A DNA stretch of 64,000 nt. Source: Quillaja saponaria (taxonomy: Eukaryota; Streptophyta; Magnoliopsida; Fabales; Quillajaceae). Both the position numbers and the translations under genes were made by a program. The DNA is taken from contig CM055611.1 in the NCBI GenBank assembly GCA_029379385.1, forward strand, positions 3,348,001 through 3,412,000, given 5' to 3'. Positions 1-12,578 of the stretch are shown one piece after another. The notes beneath the pieces are model-generated. The model did not search any database. It worked only from the letters and a program-made list of their open reading frames with translations, and was not told the DNA's origin. Each line of letters starts with the position of its first letter. Position 1 is the first letter of the stretch.

Positions 1-593
1 AGTGCATTTAAAGGTGGAGGGCGGGAGTGAAAGAAGACACATTTAAGTGGGTTATAAATATCAAGTTCAACTTTGATGGAAAAAAAATTAGTCGCAGACT
101 TACGGAAGGGATTGATATCTGTTTCAAGAACATTTCCTATTTCACTGCCGATTTTGATGGCATTTGCCTTAGACACATAAAGAGGAGGAAGTCCATGTAC
201 CTGAACCCAGAAACAAGTGGTAGAGAAGTCAATGTCATGCACAGACAGAGACGGATCCCAAGGTTTGATGATCAAGGGAGCACCATTAATAGTCCAAGCC
301 GTGAAACTTAGAACCTTCTGTTTCTCCCGTTTATTGGCAAAAGTGAACACAAACTTGTTGAAATCAACCTCAAGAACCATGAACCCAGCAGACGGTTTCC
401 AAGCTTTGCTAACAATTATGGAAATGACATGATTTTTGAATTGGCGGCCACATAGAAGTTTTCCGACTAGTGTACGGTTTGTGATAATGTCGGAAGGATC
501 ATCAACAGGAGAGAGTTCAGTAATAACAATGGGATTTTTTAAGTTTGAAAGTCTTTCAAGTTTTTGGGTAAGGTTATTGAGATTGTTATCCAT
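1..593 (-). CDS. DUF4283 (LINE ORF1-type) protein, N-terminal part, runs off window
   Basis: The minus strand is open from an ATG at 593 to the left edge (about 197 codons) with no stop. The product starts MDNNLNNLTQKLERL and carries landmarks of the plant DUF4283 domain: LVGKLLCGRQF near residue 45, a WKPSAGF segment, a hydrophobic FNKFVFTFAN strand, TAWTINGAPLIIKPWDPSL, FWVQVHGLPPLYVSKANA, then an IGNVLETD segment. In plants this domain sits at the N-terminus of LINE ORF1-like proteins, usually ahead of a CCHC knuckle that would lie beyond the edge. The role inferred from the family is nucleic-acid binding for a non-LTR retrotransposon. The frame looks uninterrupted, unlike every other protein-like sequence in the window. 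Short plus-strand frames in the same interval are antisense shadows. Confidence 0.75.
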   Translation of the reverse strand, partial: MDNNLNNLTQKLERLSNLKNPIVITELSPVDDPSDIITNRTLVGKLLCGRQFKNHVISIIVSKAWKPSAGFMVLEVDFNKFVFTFANKREKQKVLSFTAWTINGAPLIIKPWDPSLSVHDIDFSTTCFWVQVHGLPPLYVSKANAIKIGSEIGNVLETDINPFRKSATNFFSIKVELDIYNPLKCVFFHSRPPPLNA

Positions 594-1400
594 TGAAGGG
601 CTGGTAGGATGGAGGAGGATTTGAGTTTTTGAGGTAGGTTTGGATAGGAAGGTTAGGATTACAGAGACAAGAGCGCACCAGACAGGGCGAGACCCATTTT
701 GGGTGGTTTCAACTCTTCTTAATAGCGTCTTTCAAAAGAGTTTTTGTTTCCCTGGTAAATATCTTGGCCACATTAAAATTACCTTCTAGGAAGGTCCATG
801 ATATCCGAAAACCGCTCAGCAGCTTGGGACTTTCAATTTCATGATTTTATTGTAGGCTGAACACAATATTCTTATGCAACTATTTCATACAGTAGGCCAC
901 ATTTAAAATTTTAAAGTTAAGTGATGTCAGCTGCCCCCACTCAGCTGTTACTGCATCATCCCCTAGCTGTGGTAGGCAACCTTTATCATCAAGTTATGCA
1001 GTGACAGGCTGTCTATGACTAGGCTAGCTATTTGAAGATCTCTGTCAGTATATGCGTCAGTATATGAATCATATATTGATTAGTAATTTTGAATGTGCTA
1101 GCAATTTGAAGAACTCTGTCAGTAAATCAATCGTAAAAACTGTGCAAATAGTACAAGATATTATATATATGGATGGAAGTTATTTGGACACCACCACCAC
1201 AAATCTACATTAACTGGGATGAAAGGGGTCAAATGCATTACCTGTCCATAATTCAAAATGATTTGATAGAGGCTTCATTTGAAGACAAAATTATGCCTCT
1301 GAAATTATGAATGTTGCCCTTAGTACTCTAATAGAATTATATGACGTGCACAATGTAGATTTTCTTGAAGTTATTTATGACTTAACGATGCGATTATGAT

Positions 1401-1935
1401 TAGGGGTGTCAACGAGCCGAGCCGAGCTTTGGCAAAGCTCGGCTCGGCTCGTCTCACTTTAGGTGGGCTCGAGCTCGGCTCGAGCTCGTCCTAGGCTCGC
1501 GAGCCTAAGCTCGTTAAGGGCTCGCGAGCAAATATTCAAGCTCGGCTCGGCTCGTTAAGGGCTCGTGAAATTTTTTTGAAAATTCTAAAAACGTTTTGTA
1601 GGCAAGGAGAGTCGAACCCAAGACCTCTTAGTGAAAATTTGTGCAGTTTACCACTAAACCAAGTAACAATTTGTGTTAGTTTTGTTGTATATAAATATAT
1701 TTATTATAAATATATATATAAATAATAATAAAATATTATTAAATAATATTAAACGAGCTAGCTCACGAGCTCACGAGCCGAGCTTTGGAAAGATTGAGCT
1801 CGGCTCGTTTTACTAAACGAGCTTAAAATAAAGCTCAAGATCGGCTCGTTTAGAAAACGAGCCGAGCTTGATCCGAGCTCTTAACGAGTAGCTCACGAGC
1901 TGTTCACGAGCTAGCTCGGCTCATTGCCACCCCTA
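1401..1935. mobile_element. Non-autonomous hAT element with 8-bp target duplication
   Basis: The element starts TAGGGGTGTCAACGAGCC and ends with the matching inverted end (GCTCATTGCCACCCCTA). It is flanked on both sides by the perfect 8-bp direct repeat ATTATGAT (1,393-1,400 and 1,936-1,943). The ends extend into long imperfect inverted repeats built from GAGC/GCTCG units, so the strand can fold back. There is no transposase frame in 535 bp. An 8-bp duplication and TAGGGGTG-type ends are typical of hAT non-autonomous elements. Unit D has the unoccupied site ATTATGAT at 41,969-41,976. Confidence 0.88.
1601..1672 (-). other. tRNA-like segment with A-box and B-box inside the hAT element
   Basis: On the minus strand a segment reads TTGGTTTAGTGGTAAACTG (A-box-like, TGGTTTAGTGG), then about 25 bases later GGGTTCGACTCTCC (B-box-like, GGTTCGANTC). 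Spacing and order are those of an internal pol III promoter of a tRNA gene. The arms do not form a convincing complete cloverleaf that I can pair by eye, so this is annotated as tRNA-derived sequence and not a tRNA gene. It lies near the middle of the element, in the GC-balanced part before the AT-rich core. Confidence 0.55.
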
Positions 1936-1999
1936 ATTATGATACTTCTATATATATATATTCACTAAAAAGAACAGCATTTAAAAGAAAAATTAGATA

Positions 2000-2480
2000 A
2001 AGATTTCTCATACACATAATATATGTAAACCTATTACACAACAATAAGACAACAACAACAATAAAATAACCACATGGAGCTCCTATCCATTTTATACTAT
2101 ATAAATTAACAATTAAATTGTTACACAAATCAAAATGCAATACTTAAGCTTTAATGTGACTGCAAAGTTTGATCTCTTGACTTCAAATATCACTATCTAG
2201 TGAATACCTTGCCGCAACAATATTGACAAATCAAATGTCAATCAATGAAGTTTGTTGAGATCCTGATACTAAAACAAAACATAAACAAATGAGGTGTGAG
2301 TCATAATGATTAACTGAGTGAAAAATATACACAAAGGATACTAGCTATCAATCAACACATAAATAAAATACATAAGTCGACTAATCTCATATTAACCTAA
2401 ATTATAAAAACAATTCAATTTCATACGTACATATATATAGAAATTGTAAAATCAAATCAATACAACTCACAAAAAACAAT
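2000..2480. repeat. LTR-like dispersed repeat, member 1
   Basis: The stretch containing the TGTGACTGCAAAG motif, a run ending ATACCTTGCCGCAAC, then a segment ending in ATCAATCAACACATAAATAAA recurs, diverged, at about 16.75-17.15 kb and 42.05-42.5 kb. A weaker match is at 35.66-35.96 kb. The layout resembles an untranslated part of plant LTR retroelements read on the minus strand, but I see no complete LTR pair, primer-binding site or protein domain. Family assignment is therefore open. Confidence 0.4.
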
Positions 2481-2499
2481 ATGTAAACAAATCAATCAA

Positions 2500-4761
2500 A
2501 GCATCCAAAAAAGACAAATTAATAGTAATAAGATTGAATTATTATTCTTTATTTATATTAATTAATTTATTAATAATGAACGCTAACAATAATTAAAATC
2601 TTTATATTTAAAAAATTATTTATAATTAATTAACACCATATTGATCTCCTTATTCCACATTGTTTTATCATACAATTGTAATTGCTTTTGTTCTATTTAT
2701 ATTTTAAATTTTAATAATAATGAACTATAATAATAATTTTTTTTATATATTTAATAAGTTATTTATAATTTAACACTAAATTTAATATCACATCTCACTT
2801 TGTTTTATTGCAGAAAAGTCATTTAATATATGTATGCGTTGTTGTTAATTCCTATGAGTATGATTATACTTTTATAATATTTTGATTATTTTTTTAATGG
2901 TTCACCAAAAATGTAAGTTCCTGATCAATTTTCAACTCTACTCTTAAATAAGCTATTTTTGTCATAGTAAATTGAATTTTATTTTATTTTTTCATGTTGA
3001 AATTTTATTCAATCTATTTGATTTATGTTGTTTTGTTGAAACAATTTGGAAAAATAAAAAATAACATAACACACATGTATGCTTATAATTGTTCGTATTT
3101 ATTAGGTTTATAAAACAAGAAAGAAGCATAATATTTATAAATTTAATATTTGAGAGAAGTTATTAAATAAAAATTAGTTGGTCTAAGTTAAGGAAAAAAC
3201 ATGTGACTGTATTATTTTGGGATCATTTCGAAAAAAATATATATATATATTTGTAGGTGTTGGTAGCAATGAAATATATTTTGTTTGTGATAGTAAATTT
3301 AAAGAAATAAGTCTTGATAATACTAATGTTTGACAAAATAAATTTAATTTATTTGTGATATAAAGTAATTGGTCTCTAAATATATATATTTTTTGGGATC
3401 ATTCATTGGAAAGAATGCATCAATTAGAATCTTGGTATATATTATTATACTGATTCCTTTCTTTGTTATTAAACATGTAAAAAGATAAGTAAAATATTAA
3501 AAATATATGGATAGTTAAAAAATTAATAGAGTTATTATATTATATCATTTTATTACAATTTCAGTGATATTTAAGTTACTAGCTTTCATGGCTTACGTGT
3601 TATGCGTGAATCACATTTATGATATAAATATATATGATCATTAATAATTGACATACATATCAAGAAATTATAGTTAATAAAAAGTATTACTCGATGTTAA
3701 TGACAATAAACAAATAAATAAATTCATAATATGAACATATAATTGTTTAAAATTCTAAAGATAGAAGAGTAATTAACACAACAATATTATAATTACAAAA
3801 ACTATACTCTTAATATTTATTTTGATTCATAGCATTATATTATAATTTTAGTTTATAATATTATAATTATTTGTAACTTATTAAAAAAATTAAGAAATTC
3901 AATCCTAATTACTAAACCATTTTTATATTCATAAACAAATAGATAAACTTTAAAAAAAATAAAATTAAGATGGAAGAAGAATTAAAAGTTAAAACAATAA
4001 TATTATAATCATGGAAACACAGTTAATATTTTTATCATTTATTGTATTTTTTTGAAAAATAATTAATAAATTTACGAAGAACTAGAAAACATTAAAATTA
4101 TTATGAACTTGTGTAATAAAAGAAATTCAGAGATTTAATTCTAACTACTATTGATAAGTAATAATTGAAGAAATATAATTTTTAATTAATTATAATCATG
4201 AAAACTACACTCTAAATATTTCTTTTAATTCATAGTATTTAAAAAAAAAATTACTTCATAAATTTACGAATAACTAAAAAATTATGATTATTAGAAACTT
4301 ATTAAACAAAAAGAATTAGGAAATTCAATTTTAATTACTGTTGATATATTTTATTAAAAAATAATAGATTTATTAATATCGAGAGAAATTAGTAGAAAGA
4401 AACCAATAGAACTAAAACAATTACAATCCTACTAATATAAAAATGGTGAAAATTAAATAAATAAAAAAAGTAATTTATTTGAAGTCAAATAACAATTGAA
4501 GGTAACTATGCAGTAATAAAAAATTATAAGGCTATTTAAGGAAATAGAAAAAATTCCACTTTTATATATAGTATAAATAAGTTTCTAAATTTAGAATGTT
4601 TTAATTTTCAAAAATTATATATATTATATCTTAATAAGTATCTTTAGACACCGTTAGAAAAACCTAAAATCCTAATCTTTTTATCACTATCATATTATCA
4701 AAAGCTAATTTTTTTAATCTAATCTAATCTCATTTTATTATTAAGTTAATGTATGATATCT

Positions 4762-4794
<33 letters not shown>

Positions 4795-5095
4795 GCTAGG
4801 AACGTTAATGTATGATATAATCATACTTCAAACAACCACGTTGCAAAGACTTCGGTTATCTTATCACTATTTAAAAAATGAAATATGTTGTATTATATAT
4901 GTTAATTACATGCATAGGCAAAAATATGTTATTGACACAAATTGATTATTCCATCAAAAAAAATAATTGTTATTATGTCACAACACTGAAATTTATAAAT
5001 AAAAATTATTTGTGTCAATGACATTAACTCTAACTTTAATTTTAAGTAGAATTATGTATTATAATTATATTCTATTGGCTTAAGACCTTATGCTT
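2500..5095. other. AT-rich duplicated noncoding DNA with the old TPS upstream region
   Basis: No gene is visible. The stretch is shared with unit D (42.6-46.6 kb) and, interrupted by an insertion, with unit B (15.64-20.77 kb). Its last part, about 4,805-5,090 (ATGTATGATATAATCATA, then AACCACGTTGCAAAGAC), matches the DNA directly upstream of TPS copy C (29.72-30.03 kb). It is therefore probably a relic of a TPS promoter cut off from its gene by later insertions. A TA microsatellite lies at about 4,767-4,794. Confidence 0.6.
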
Positions 5096-7443
5096 TCATT
5101 GAAAACAAGAAAACAAGGCAGAAAATTTGATATGGTTGGTAAGGTGGATATGAGTAAAGCTTATGACTGAGTGGAATGGGAGTTTTTAGAAGGTATGCTC
5201 AATAAACTTGCTTTCCCCTCACGATGGGTGGAATTAATCATGAAACTGGTTACAACTATTTTTTATTCAGTGTCTTTCGATAGTGAAACACGTAATTTTT
5301 TTTAACCCAAAGAGGGCTTCGACAAGGGGACCCTCTTTCACCCTACCTTTTCTTATTTGTGCTGAAGACTTTCAATTTTACTAAATGATGCTGAAAATTC
5401 TAAGCTACTTGGTTTGAAAATCTCACCGAGATGTACATTTATCGACCATCTCTTGTTTTCCGATGATTCCATATTCTTTACTCTTGCTACTCCTCAAGAT
5501 TGTGACCAAATTTTACATATCCTCCACATATAGGAAGCTACCAGTGGGAAAAAGGATTAACCTGTTAAAATCATCCCTTTTCTTTAGAGCCAACACTTTC
5601 CAAGCCACTCGGTTTGAACTTTCACAAGGGATGAATATTGTTCGCATGGGCTGCCAAGATAAATATTTGGGCCTCCCTGCACTAGTGTCCAAATCAAAAC
5701 AGGATACCTTTCGTGAAGTTAAAGAAAAAAAATGGCCAACAAGCTATAAGGATGGAAATCAAAATGTTTATCATGGTCAAGAAATGTTGATCAAATCAGT
5801 GGCAATAGCTATTCCGATATACACTGTCGTGTTTTCAGCTTCCAAAGGCCCTGTGTAGTGAAATTAGTCGGATGGTGGCTAAATTTTGGTGGAATTAAAA
5901 TGAAAAACACAGAACAATTCATTGGATCAGTTGGAAGTCCATGTGTATGGCTAAAAAGATGGTGCTTTAGGATTCAAAGATCTTGAGAAACTCAATTTGG
6001 CAATGCTTGCAAAACAGGGTTAAAGGTTGGCTAAGAGTGATGACAGCTTTTTTTATAAACTTTTTGAAGGTAGGTATTTTCCATTCACCTCCTTTCGTAA
6101 TAGTAAGCTAGGATCCAATCCATCATGGGGGTGGCATAGTATATTACCAAGTTTAGAATTTCTTAATGAGGTTCAAGGTGGCAGGTTGGTACTGGAATAG
6201 ATTTGCACATGCATGGAGCTAGCTGGGTTACGAATTCTCATGGGTTTAAAGCACAGGACAGACCTAAGACACCATCACTATTGACCTGGGTTTCTTAATT
6301 AATACTCTATCATCCTTGCCGTTGGGATGAAGCAGCGGTATTATCGATTCTTTCAAGGAGGATGCAGATATTGTTTTGGCCTTACCACTTTCACAAACTG
6401 GTGCTCAAGGCAAACCAATTTGGCACTTTAATCCAAGAGGTTTACATACAGTATCCTCAGGTTACCAAGTTTGATGGAAACTCCAATTTTTGTTGGTTAT
6501 AATCCTTTCTCGTGGAAGACAATTTGGAAGTTCGATATCCCAGGGAAAATCAAAACATTTTTGTGGAGATTGTTACATGAAAGCTTAGCAGTTAAAGTCA
6601 ACTTAAGTGCAAGGAGTACTCTTGCGAATGGCACATGCCCACTATGTTTTGCTGCTTAAGAGACCATTTTACATCTCTTCAATTCATGCCCTATTTCCAT
6701 GCAAGTTTGGGGTACGACGTCTCTTGCGTTAACATATCCTAATATAGTAGAAGTGTCTATTAAGGATTGGTGGAATCAACCCTTGGTGCAGCTAGAAGGA
6801 TTACAAGGTGAAGCTACTTAGCTCTTTTGCTTTTGTCTCTGTACAATATGGAAAGCAAGGAAAGACAAGGTCTTTAATTCTATCACTTAGATTCCTCAAG
6901 ACATCTTTAGTAAGGACACCATGGAGCTCCAACAATCCAAGCAGGCCATTTCAGCTTTTCATCATCAAACCCAATCATGTAGTTTGGCGCCTTCTTCATG
7001 GGTTCATCCTCCTCATGGGTTTGTTAAAGCATAGATGCAGGCATAAGCGTATCGAAAGGCAGTGTTGAATTTGTCATTTGTGATCATGAAGGTAATATCT
7101 TGTATGCTCATACTTCTATAATACAAGGAATTATGGCTCCTTTCATGTTGGAATGTTTGGCCTTAAGATAAAATGCTTAGAGCTTTGGTTTCCCAATGTT
7201 GTTTTTGAAGAGGATGCTAAGCTGGTCATTGAATCTGTTAATTCTAAGGTTGATGGGATTTCATCCTCTAATGTAATTATTGATGATATAGTCAATTTAG
7301 CTAGTCTCTTATGCTGCTCATTTAGCTTTGTTTTTTAGAAATGTAATTGGGTTGCCCATAATATGGCAAGGAAAACCTTCACGGATCCTACTCTTTGTGG
7401 GAATTTTTCATGCTTGCAGAGCTGGCTTAGAAATTTATTGTAA
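5096..7443 (+). pseudogene. 5'-truncated L1-type LINE reverse transcriptase, copy A
   Basis: The pieces read as the C-terminal two thirds of a plant LINE ORF2. An RT palm segment (KVDMSKAYD, then a TGA where arginine is usual, then VEWEFLEGML) is followed by the YLGLPALVSKSK region, a zinc-binding RT-associated segment (KIKTFLWRLLHESLAVKVNLSARS) and an RNase H-like tail (ECLALR, ELWFPNVVFEEDAKLVIE). The catalytic FADD box appears as FSDD near 5,460. Several frameshifts and stops break it, including TAA after TCPLCFAA at 6,657. No endonuclease domain precedes it, so it is 5'-truncated. It is homologous to 46,618-48,981 and shares the TGA and TAA lesions with that copy. Confidence 0.88.
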
Positions 7444-7449
7444 AACCTA

Positions 7450-7766
7450 GATGCTATTTTTCAATATCAATAATATGGCCTATCTATCTTTGTTAAATTT
7501 TATTTTTTTTAATCATAATCTAATTATTATTATTTATTAATAAATTAATAAGAATTATCGAAGATTTGAGTCAAAATCACTATGATTAATGTTTTAGAAT
7601 ATATATAGTTTAGGCAGCTAGGTACCATTGCTCTTTAATTTCTCATCAGTTCTTGAATTTCTATCTTACCTGACCAATACCAAATGCTCCATCAGTCAAA
7701 CCGTCAAACCTTAACGCCACCGCCTTAGAGTGTGACAGAAATTTATGTCACTAATAAATAAAAGAA
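7450..7766. other. Duplicated spacer left of the Mutator-like element
   Basis: No gene. The stretch from about 7,545 (TCGAAGATTTGAGTCAAAATC) to 7,766 also occurs at 49,090-49,315 and, diverged, at 27,720-27,985 in unit C. It therefore belongs to the TPS-unit backbone and is older than the transposon that follows. Confidence 0.6.
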
Positions 7767-8151
7767 GGCTTAGTAATATTTTTAGTCCTTATAATTCGAC
7801 GAAGTGGTCGATTTAGTCTCTATATTTTAACATCATGAAATGTCATCCTCATAATTTCTAAAATTATGTAATATAATTCCTGCCGTCATATTTAACTTAA
7901 CAGAAGTTGTTAGTGTTGATGTCACTAACAACTGCTTACATGGCTTGACCACTTATTCTAATGGACAAATAAAAAATTGTCATGTGTCTTATTGCATAAA
8001 TTAATTTTTTTTTCTATAGAACAATATTATTATTAATATTTAAAAAAATTAGAAAAACAAAAGGCCAAAGAATAAAAAAAACAAATGCAAACTCTCCCAA
8101 TCTTAGATCCACCGTAATTCATCCTCACTCAGCCATAACCAAACCTAATTT

Positions 8152-11100
8152 CACTACAAGAAAAACAAGATTTACCAACCACCAAAATCGGTTACTAATT
8201 TGGTGGCAAATTGGGTTAGCAACCGAATTTCTAGCCGAAAGTGTTAGTAGCAAAAACACAAGATGCAAAAGCAACCAAATACAATTTCAATCTCTACTTA
8301 CAATAGAAATTTCAGTTGCTAAAATTTCAAATTTGGGTTTCTAATTTAGTATTTATATTGAATTTTTTAATTTTAGCTTATGAAATTCAATTTCAAAATT
8401 GATTCCTAATGTTTGGTTCATCTAGAAAAATTTTGTTACAAATTTGGATTAAAAGAAAAAAAATTATGAGAATTTGACTGTAAAATCAGTTGCCAAAATT
8501 AATTTGAATTATTTTTTATATCTACTTTTCATAAATTCAATACAATCAAATTAGTTGTTCCTGTATGAAGATTTAAGGAATTACTAAGGGTAAGTTTGGA
8601 ACAAATCTATAAAAGAATTGATTTTAGTTCAATTGAATTCGATTCGATTTGATTCAATTCAATTTAATTATTTTTTTTAATGTCTGAAACAAATTATTTT
8701 GTTGATACAATTTAATAGATTTCAATTGAATTACATTGTTTTTAATGTGAATATAATAATGGAATTAAATTGAGTTTAACAATTTTACAATATAAACCCT
8801 AATTCTATATAATTATTATATATCCACTCTAAGCTTGACCATTTTCTCTCTCTCTCTCTCTCTTCCTCTCTTTTTTGGCCAATTTCTTTTTATGGGTTAA
8901 GAATCAAAATGGGTGAGAAGAGATGAGTGTTAGGAGAGAGAGGGATTGAGAGAGAAGAGTAGGGTATGGGAGCAAGTGTAAAAATGAGACAAAGATAAAG
9001 GGTAAATTTGTCCAAACAATTTTTTAAAGGCTAAATGAATTGAATTCTTTGTAAATCACATCAATTTTGGTAAGAATTTAAAAAGAAAGAAGGTAATGAA
9101 AATGAGATTTACAATAAATTGAATTCTCATACATAATGAGTTCCAAACACAAGATTTTAATAAAAATTCATTTAGAATAAATTGAATTCCTTAATTTTTA
9201 TGGTTCCAAACACACTCAAAAACCTCTTCAATTCATAAAATTGTCACTTGTAATATATCCATTTCAATACAAAAATTTAAGATTACAAGTTAACTAATAA
9301 TAACAAAAGCTGTTATCCACTCTTCTGGATCAAAGGCTGGATGAGATAATGGATCCTCACCATATTTCTTAATGATTTATGTATGATATGATTCCTACAA
9401 TAAACAAGTATATAAATAGACATACGTAAATGAAAGCTTGAAACAACTCCTTATACTTTCGACAGAAGTAAAAAAAAGATTCATTTGGTGCATAACACCA
9501 AAATAGATGATCTGAAGCACTAGGACTACATAAAAAAAGATATACATAAATAAATCTAGTTGTATTACAGTGACTTAAGTAAAACATTATTACTTTTTAA
9601 GATGGGAAAGAAAGTGGGCATTAAATCACTCCAGGTGGGAGGGTGCTCAGAAGCTATAGAGGAACCATGAGATGGTTGGGCCTTGCATGATCTTGATGTA
9701 GAGTAAAGTTTTAACATGAGCTAGTCTAAGACCTCAACAAATTGAGAACTCAGATGTTGGTATAATATAAAATGAGCTACTAAAGTTGTATAAAGATCAA
9801 TAAACACTTATTTGAGTAGGGAAATAAACAAATTGATCTCAATTTAAGAAACTAAAGGATCACTTACGTGCAAAAGTTGCCTTTTGAATCCACAGCAACT
9901 ATATGCTAAAAAAAAAAAAAAATTTGAATGAAAAAAGAAATAAAAGTGAAGCAATGTTGTTAGACAAGGAGACAACAGAGATAGACAGAAACAGAGAAAA
10001 AGAGGAGACGATGCAATGACATCAACTTGTATGATGTGTTCCACATGTAACTTTAACACTTGTTTCCTTGAAAGAGAATCAATTACTCTTGGGCAGGGTT
10101 AAAAAACATAATCAAGTCTCACTGAGCTGTCTTTAGAATTGTACTGCTAGCACATGCAATGACGTTTCAAGTTTTGCAAAAAAACAGGTTGAAATAAATG
10201 TCTGTCCTGTGCCAAGCATGCTACGATCATGTATATTAATATGTGCACAAGCACATGGATATAAGATAAGGAAGGTTGTGGGTAAGAAGAATAAATAGAA
10301 GTTAATACAATAAACCACGCCTCAGGTCAGGCCATGCACCAACTAACAAATGCTTATCCTAATTTAGATTATCACATTTATGATATTAATTCATTTTCAA
10401 TACTAATCACTCAACAAAACCTATTAGACAAGTTTATTTTTTGGTGATATATGATCATCCCCTTTCTTAGGCATAGATTTTCTACTGTAATGCACACAAA
10501 GTACACTTAGCTGACACACTGAAGTTCATGGGTATTATATTACATTACATATAGTACTCAACACGATTACCATTCATATCAATATTTTCATCAAGTCAGC
10601 TAATATTCATAGACAACCCATCCACAAATCTTATTCCATAAGATATATAGGAAAATTTGACATAAATTTTCCTGTGCATACCTCATTATCAGTTCCATGG
10701 CAAGTTGTCTATAGTCTGGGAGGCCAGTAGTCTTGGAGAACAAAATAGATTGCAATTCAGTAAAAAATTGAGCATATTGAGAACCAGAAAACATAAAAAC
10801 ATCAAGAAAAGTCAAAATAAAATTATCCACAAACCATAGAGTGTTGAAATTCCTTCAATGGAAGACATCAGATAGTAAAATCACCCCCATGTGCAGTGTT
10901 TTTTACTTCAAACATGAGCAGTGGACTGGAGTAGACTCAAGTTCTACAATAGATAAAGCAAGGATATAAAATTGGATGAAAGAACCCCTAAATGAGTATT
11001 ATATGAAAAATCTACATAATAAAAGAAAAATGGATTATTAACTCATCAAGACAACTCTGGCACTATTAAATGATGCCTACTAAAGTCTAACAACCTCATT

Positions 11101-12578
11101 CCAAATAGCATCAAGATGTCAAAGCACCTGTCTTGAATGAAGCACTTGCCTCATTCCACATAGCATAGACAAGAATAAAGGCATCAAGATGTCAAAGGCA
11201 CCTGCTTTGAATAAGTTAACTTTAACTACAAAATATCATAAGTCAAACCACCTATCTAAACAAACAAATTACCATGAAATTTGTAGACAAATGAAATTTT
11301 TAATGCATAGACGAGCTCAAATCTTTCATTTTTAGACAAATGAGCCTCTTATTCTGGAAAAGCTAACCATACTTTCAAGACGAGAGTTAATGTGCAGGTT
11401 GTTTGTTGTGGCAAATGACATATTTTGATATAAACTACTAAATTTCAAGATTAGCTTTATCAATTTATAACTAAGCTCTTAATTTTGTGCAAAAACAACC
11501 ATTATAATTCCTTCTACCCAATAGCAACTAGAACTAAATGCTAATAATCCGAGACAAGTTTGAAACTTCATGCAAATTATATATATATATATATATATTT
11601 ATATGTATGTGTATATATATATACCTTAACGAAGAAGACAAAGTAACGCATGGAAGAAACTGAATGAGCCTCGGATATCTCAAGTTGCTCTTCAGCTTCA
11701 ACCTACATTTTATATGAGCAATAAAGAAGATCAAAATTAGAAATGGGGCATTAAATAGAAACCATGAATGTAGTATTAATATAGCTCATCAGCATCATAT
11801 TTCAAATATTAATCAGATTTATGGTAGATCAATTAACAAACACAAAAGGGAGACGAAGATGAATTGATCAAAGAAACCCAAAAAAATATATGTCTGATTA
11901 AATTATCGATCGGATTCCAAGGTTTTTTTCTTGAAGAAAATCAAGCTTAGAACTCAATCTTCAAATAGTGGATTGATTCACAATGGGATTTGGAAAAGAA
12001 TATGATGAACTTTCAAATCGTTGAAAGAGCTAGCACGACACTCTTATGAAACTACAATCAGACGGATTGAATTCAAATATTAAATCGAACTTACCCTTCC
12101 TCACACGTGCCAAGAACATTGCTCAGTCCCTCATCGCCATGCAACATCCATGGCTGGAGCTCTTAGACTACCTCATTTTGAGTTTGCAGATCTAAAATCG
12201 AAGAGGCTAGGAGTAGAGGAAAAGTTAAAAAAAAAAAAAAAGGAGGAAAGTTAGATAGCAACCAAATATTAGTTGCTATTTTTTTTTTTTTTCAAAAGCA
12301 TAATCGAATCATTTTAACTAATTTTATTTATTTTTAATAACTAGTAACAGAATTATTGGTTGCTAAAATTGTGTACATTTTCATTATTTTTTTATCAAAA
12401 TTTATAATTTATTTGTAACCAATTAGTGACCGATCCAGTTGTAAAATTTTAATTCTTATAAAATTTAGTAACTGATATATTTTTTTTTTATTTCTAAAAT
12501 GGTTGCAAAACTATATAATTTAGCAACCAAATCTTTCCTTTTTTGATTCCATTGCTACTAGCACTTCTTCTTGTAGTG
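8152..12578. mobile_element. CACTA (En/Spm) element nested in the Mutator-like element, copy A
   Basis: The left end is CACTACAAGAAAAAC and the right end read on the minus strand is CACTACAAGAAGAAG. Both are flanked by the 3-bp direct repeat TTT (8,149-8,151 and 12,579-12,581). Subterminal regions carry many copies of TTAGCAACC / GGTTGCTAA-like motifs, the expected clustering of transposase-binding repeats. I find no TNPA- or TNPD-like protein, so the 4.43-kb element is non-autonomous. The interior has a CT-repeat near 8,845-8,862 and several poly(A)/poly(T) tracts. Unit B keeps the unoccupied site, and unit D carries the same insertion at 49,690-54,063. Confidence 0.92.
10600..10830 (-). other. 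Possible captured host exon inside CACTA (unidentified)
   Basis: The minus strand holds a short protein-like stretch, SGSQYAQFFTELQSI followed by LFSKTTGLPDYRQL and AMELIMRYAQEN, with balanced amino-acid use unlike the low-complexity frames around it. I do not recognise the family. The homologous place in unit D (about 52,080-52,210) has lost part of it through an internal deletion and a frame change. CACTA elements often carry host gene pieces, so a captured exon is plausible. A chance frame cannot be excluded. Confidence 0.3.

Noticed and set aside
27..624. Plus-strand frames in 27-624
   Set aside because: They are antisense to the clear DUF4283 frame on the minus strand.
1601..1672. A genuine tRNA gene
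   Set aside because: Promoter boxes are present but I cannot pair a full cloverleaf or identify an anticodon arm with confidence.
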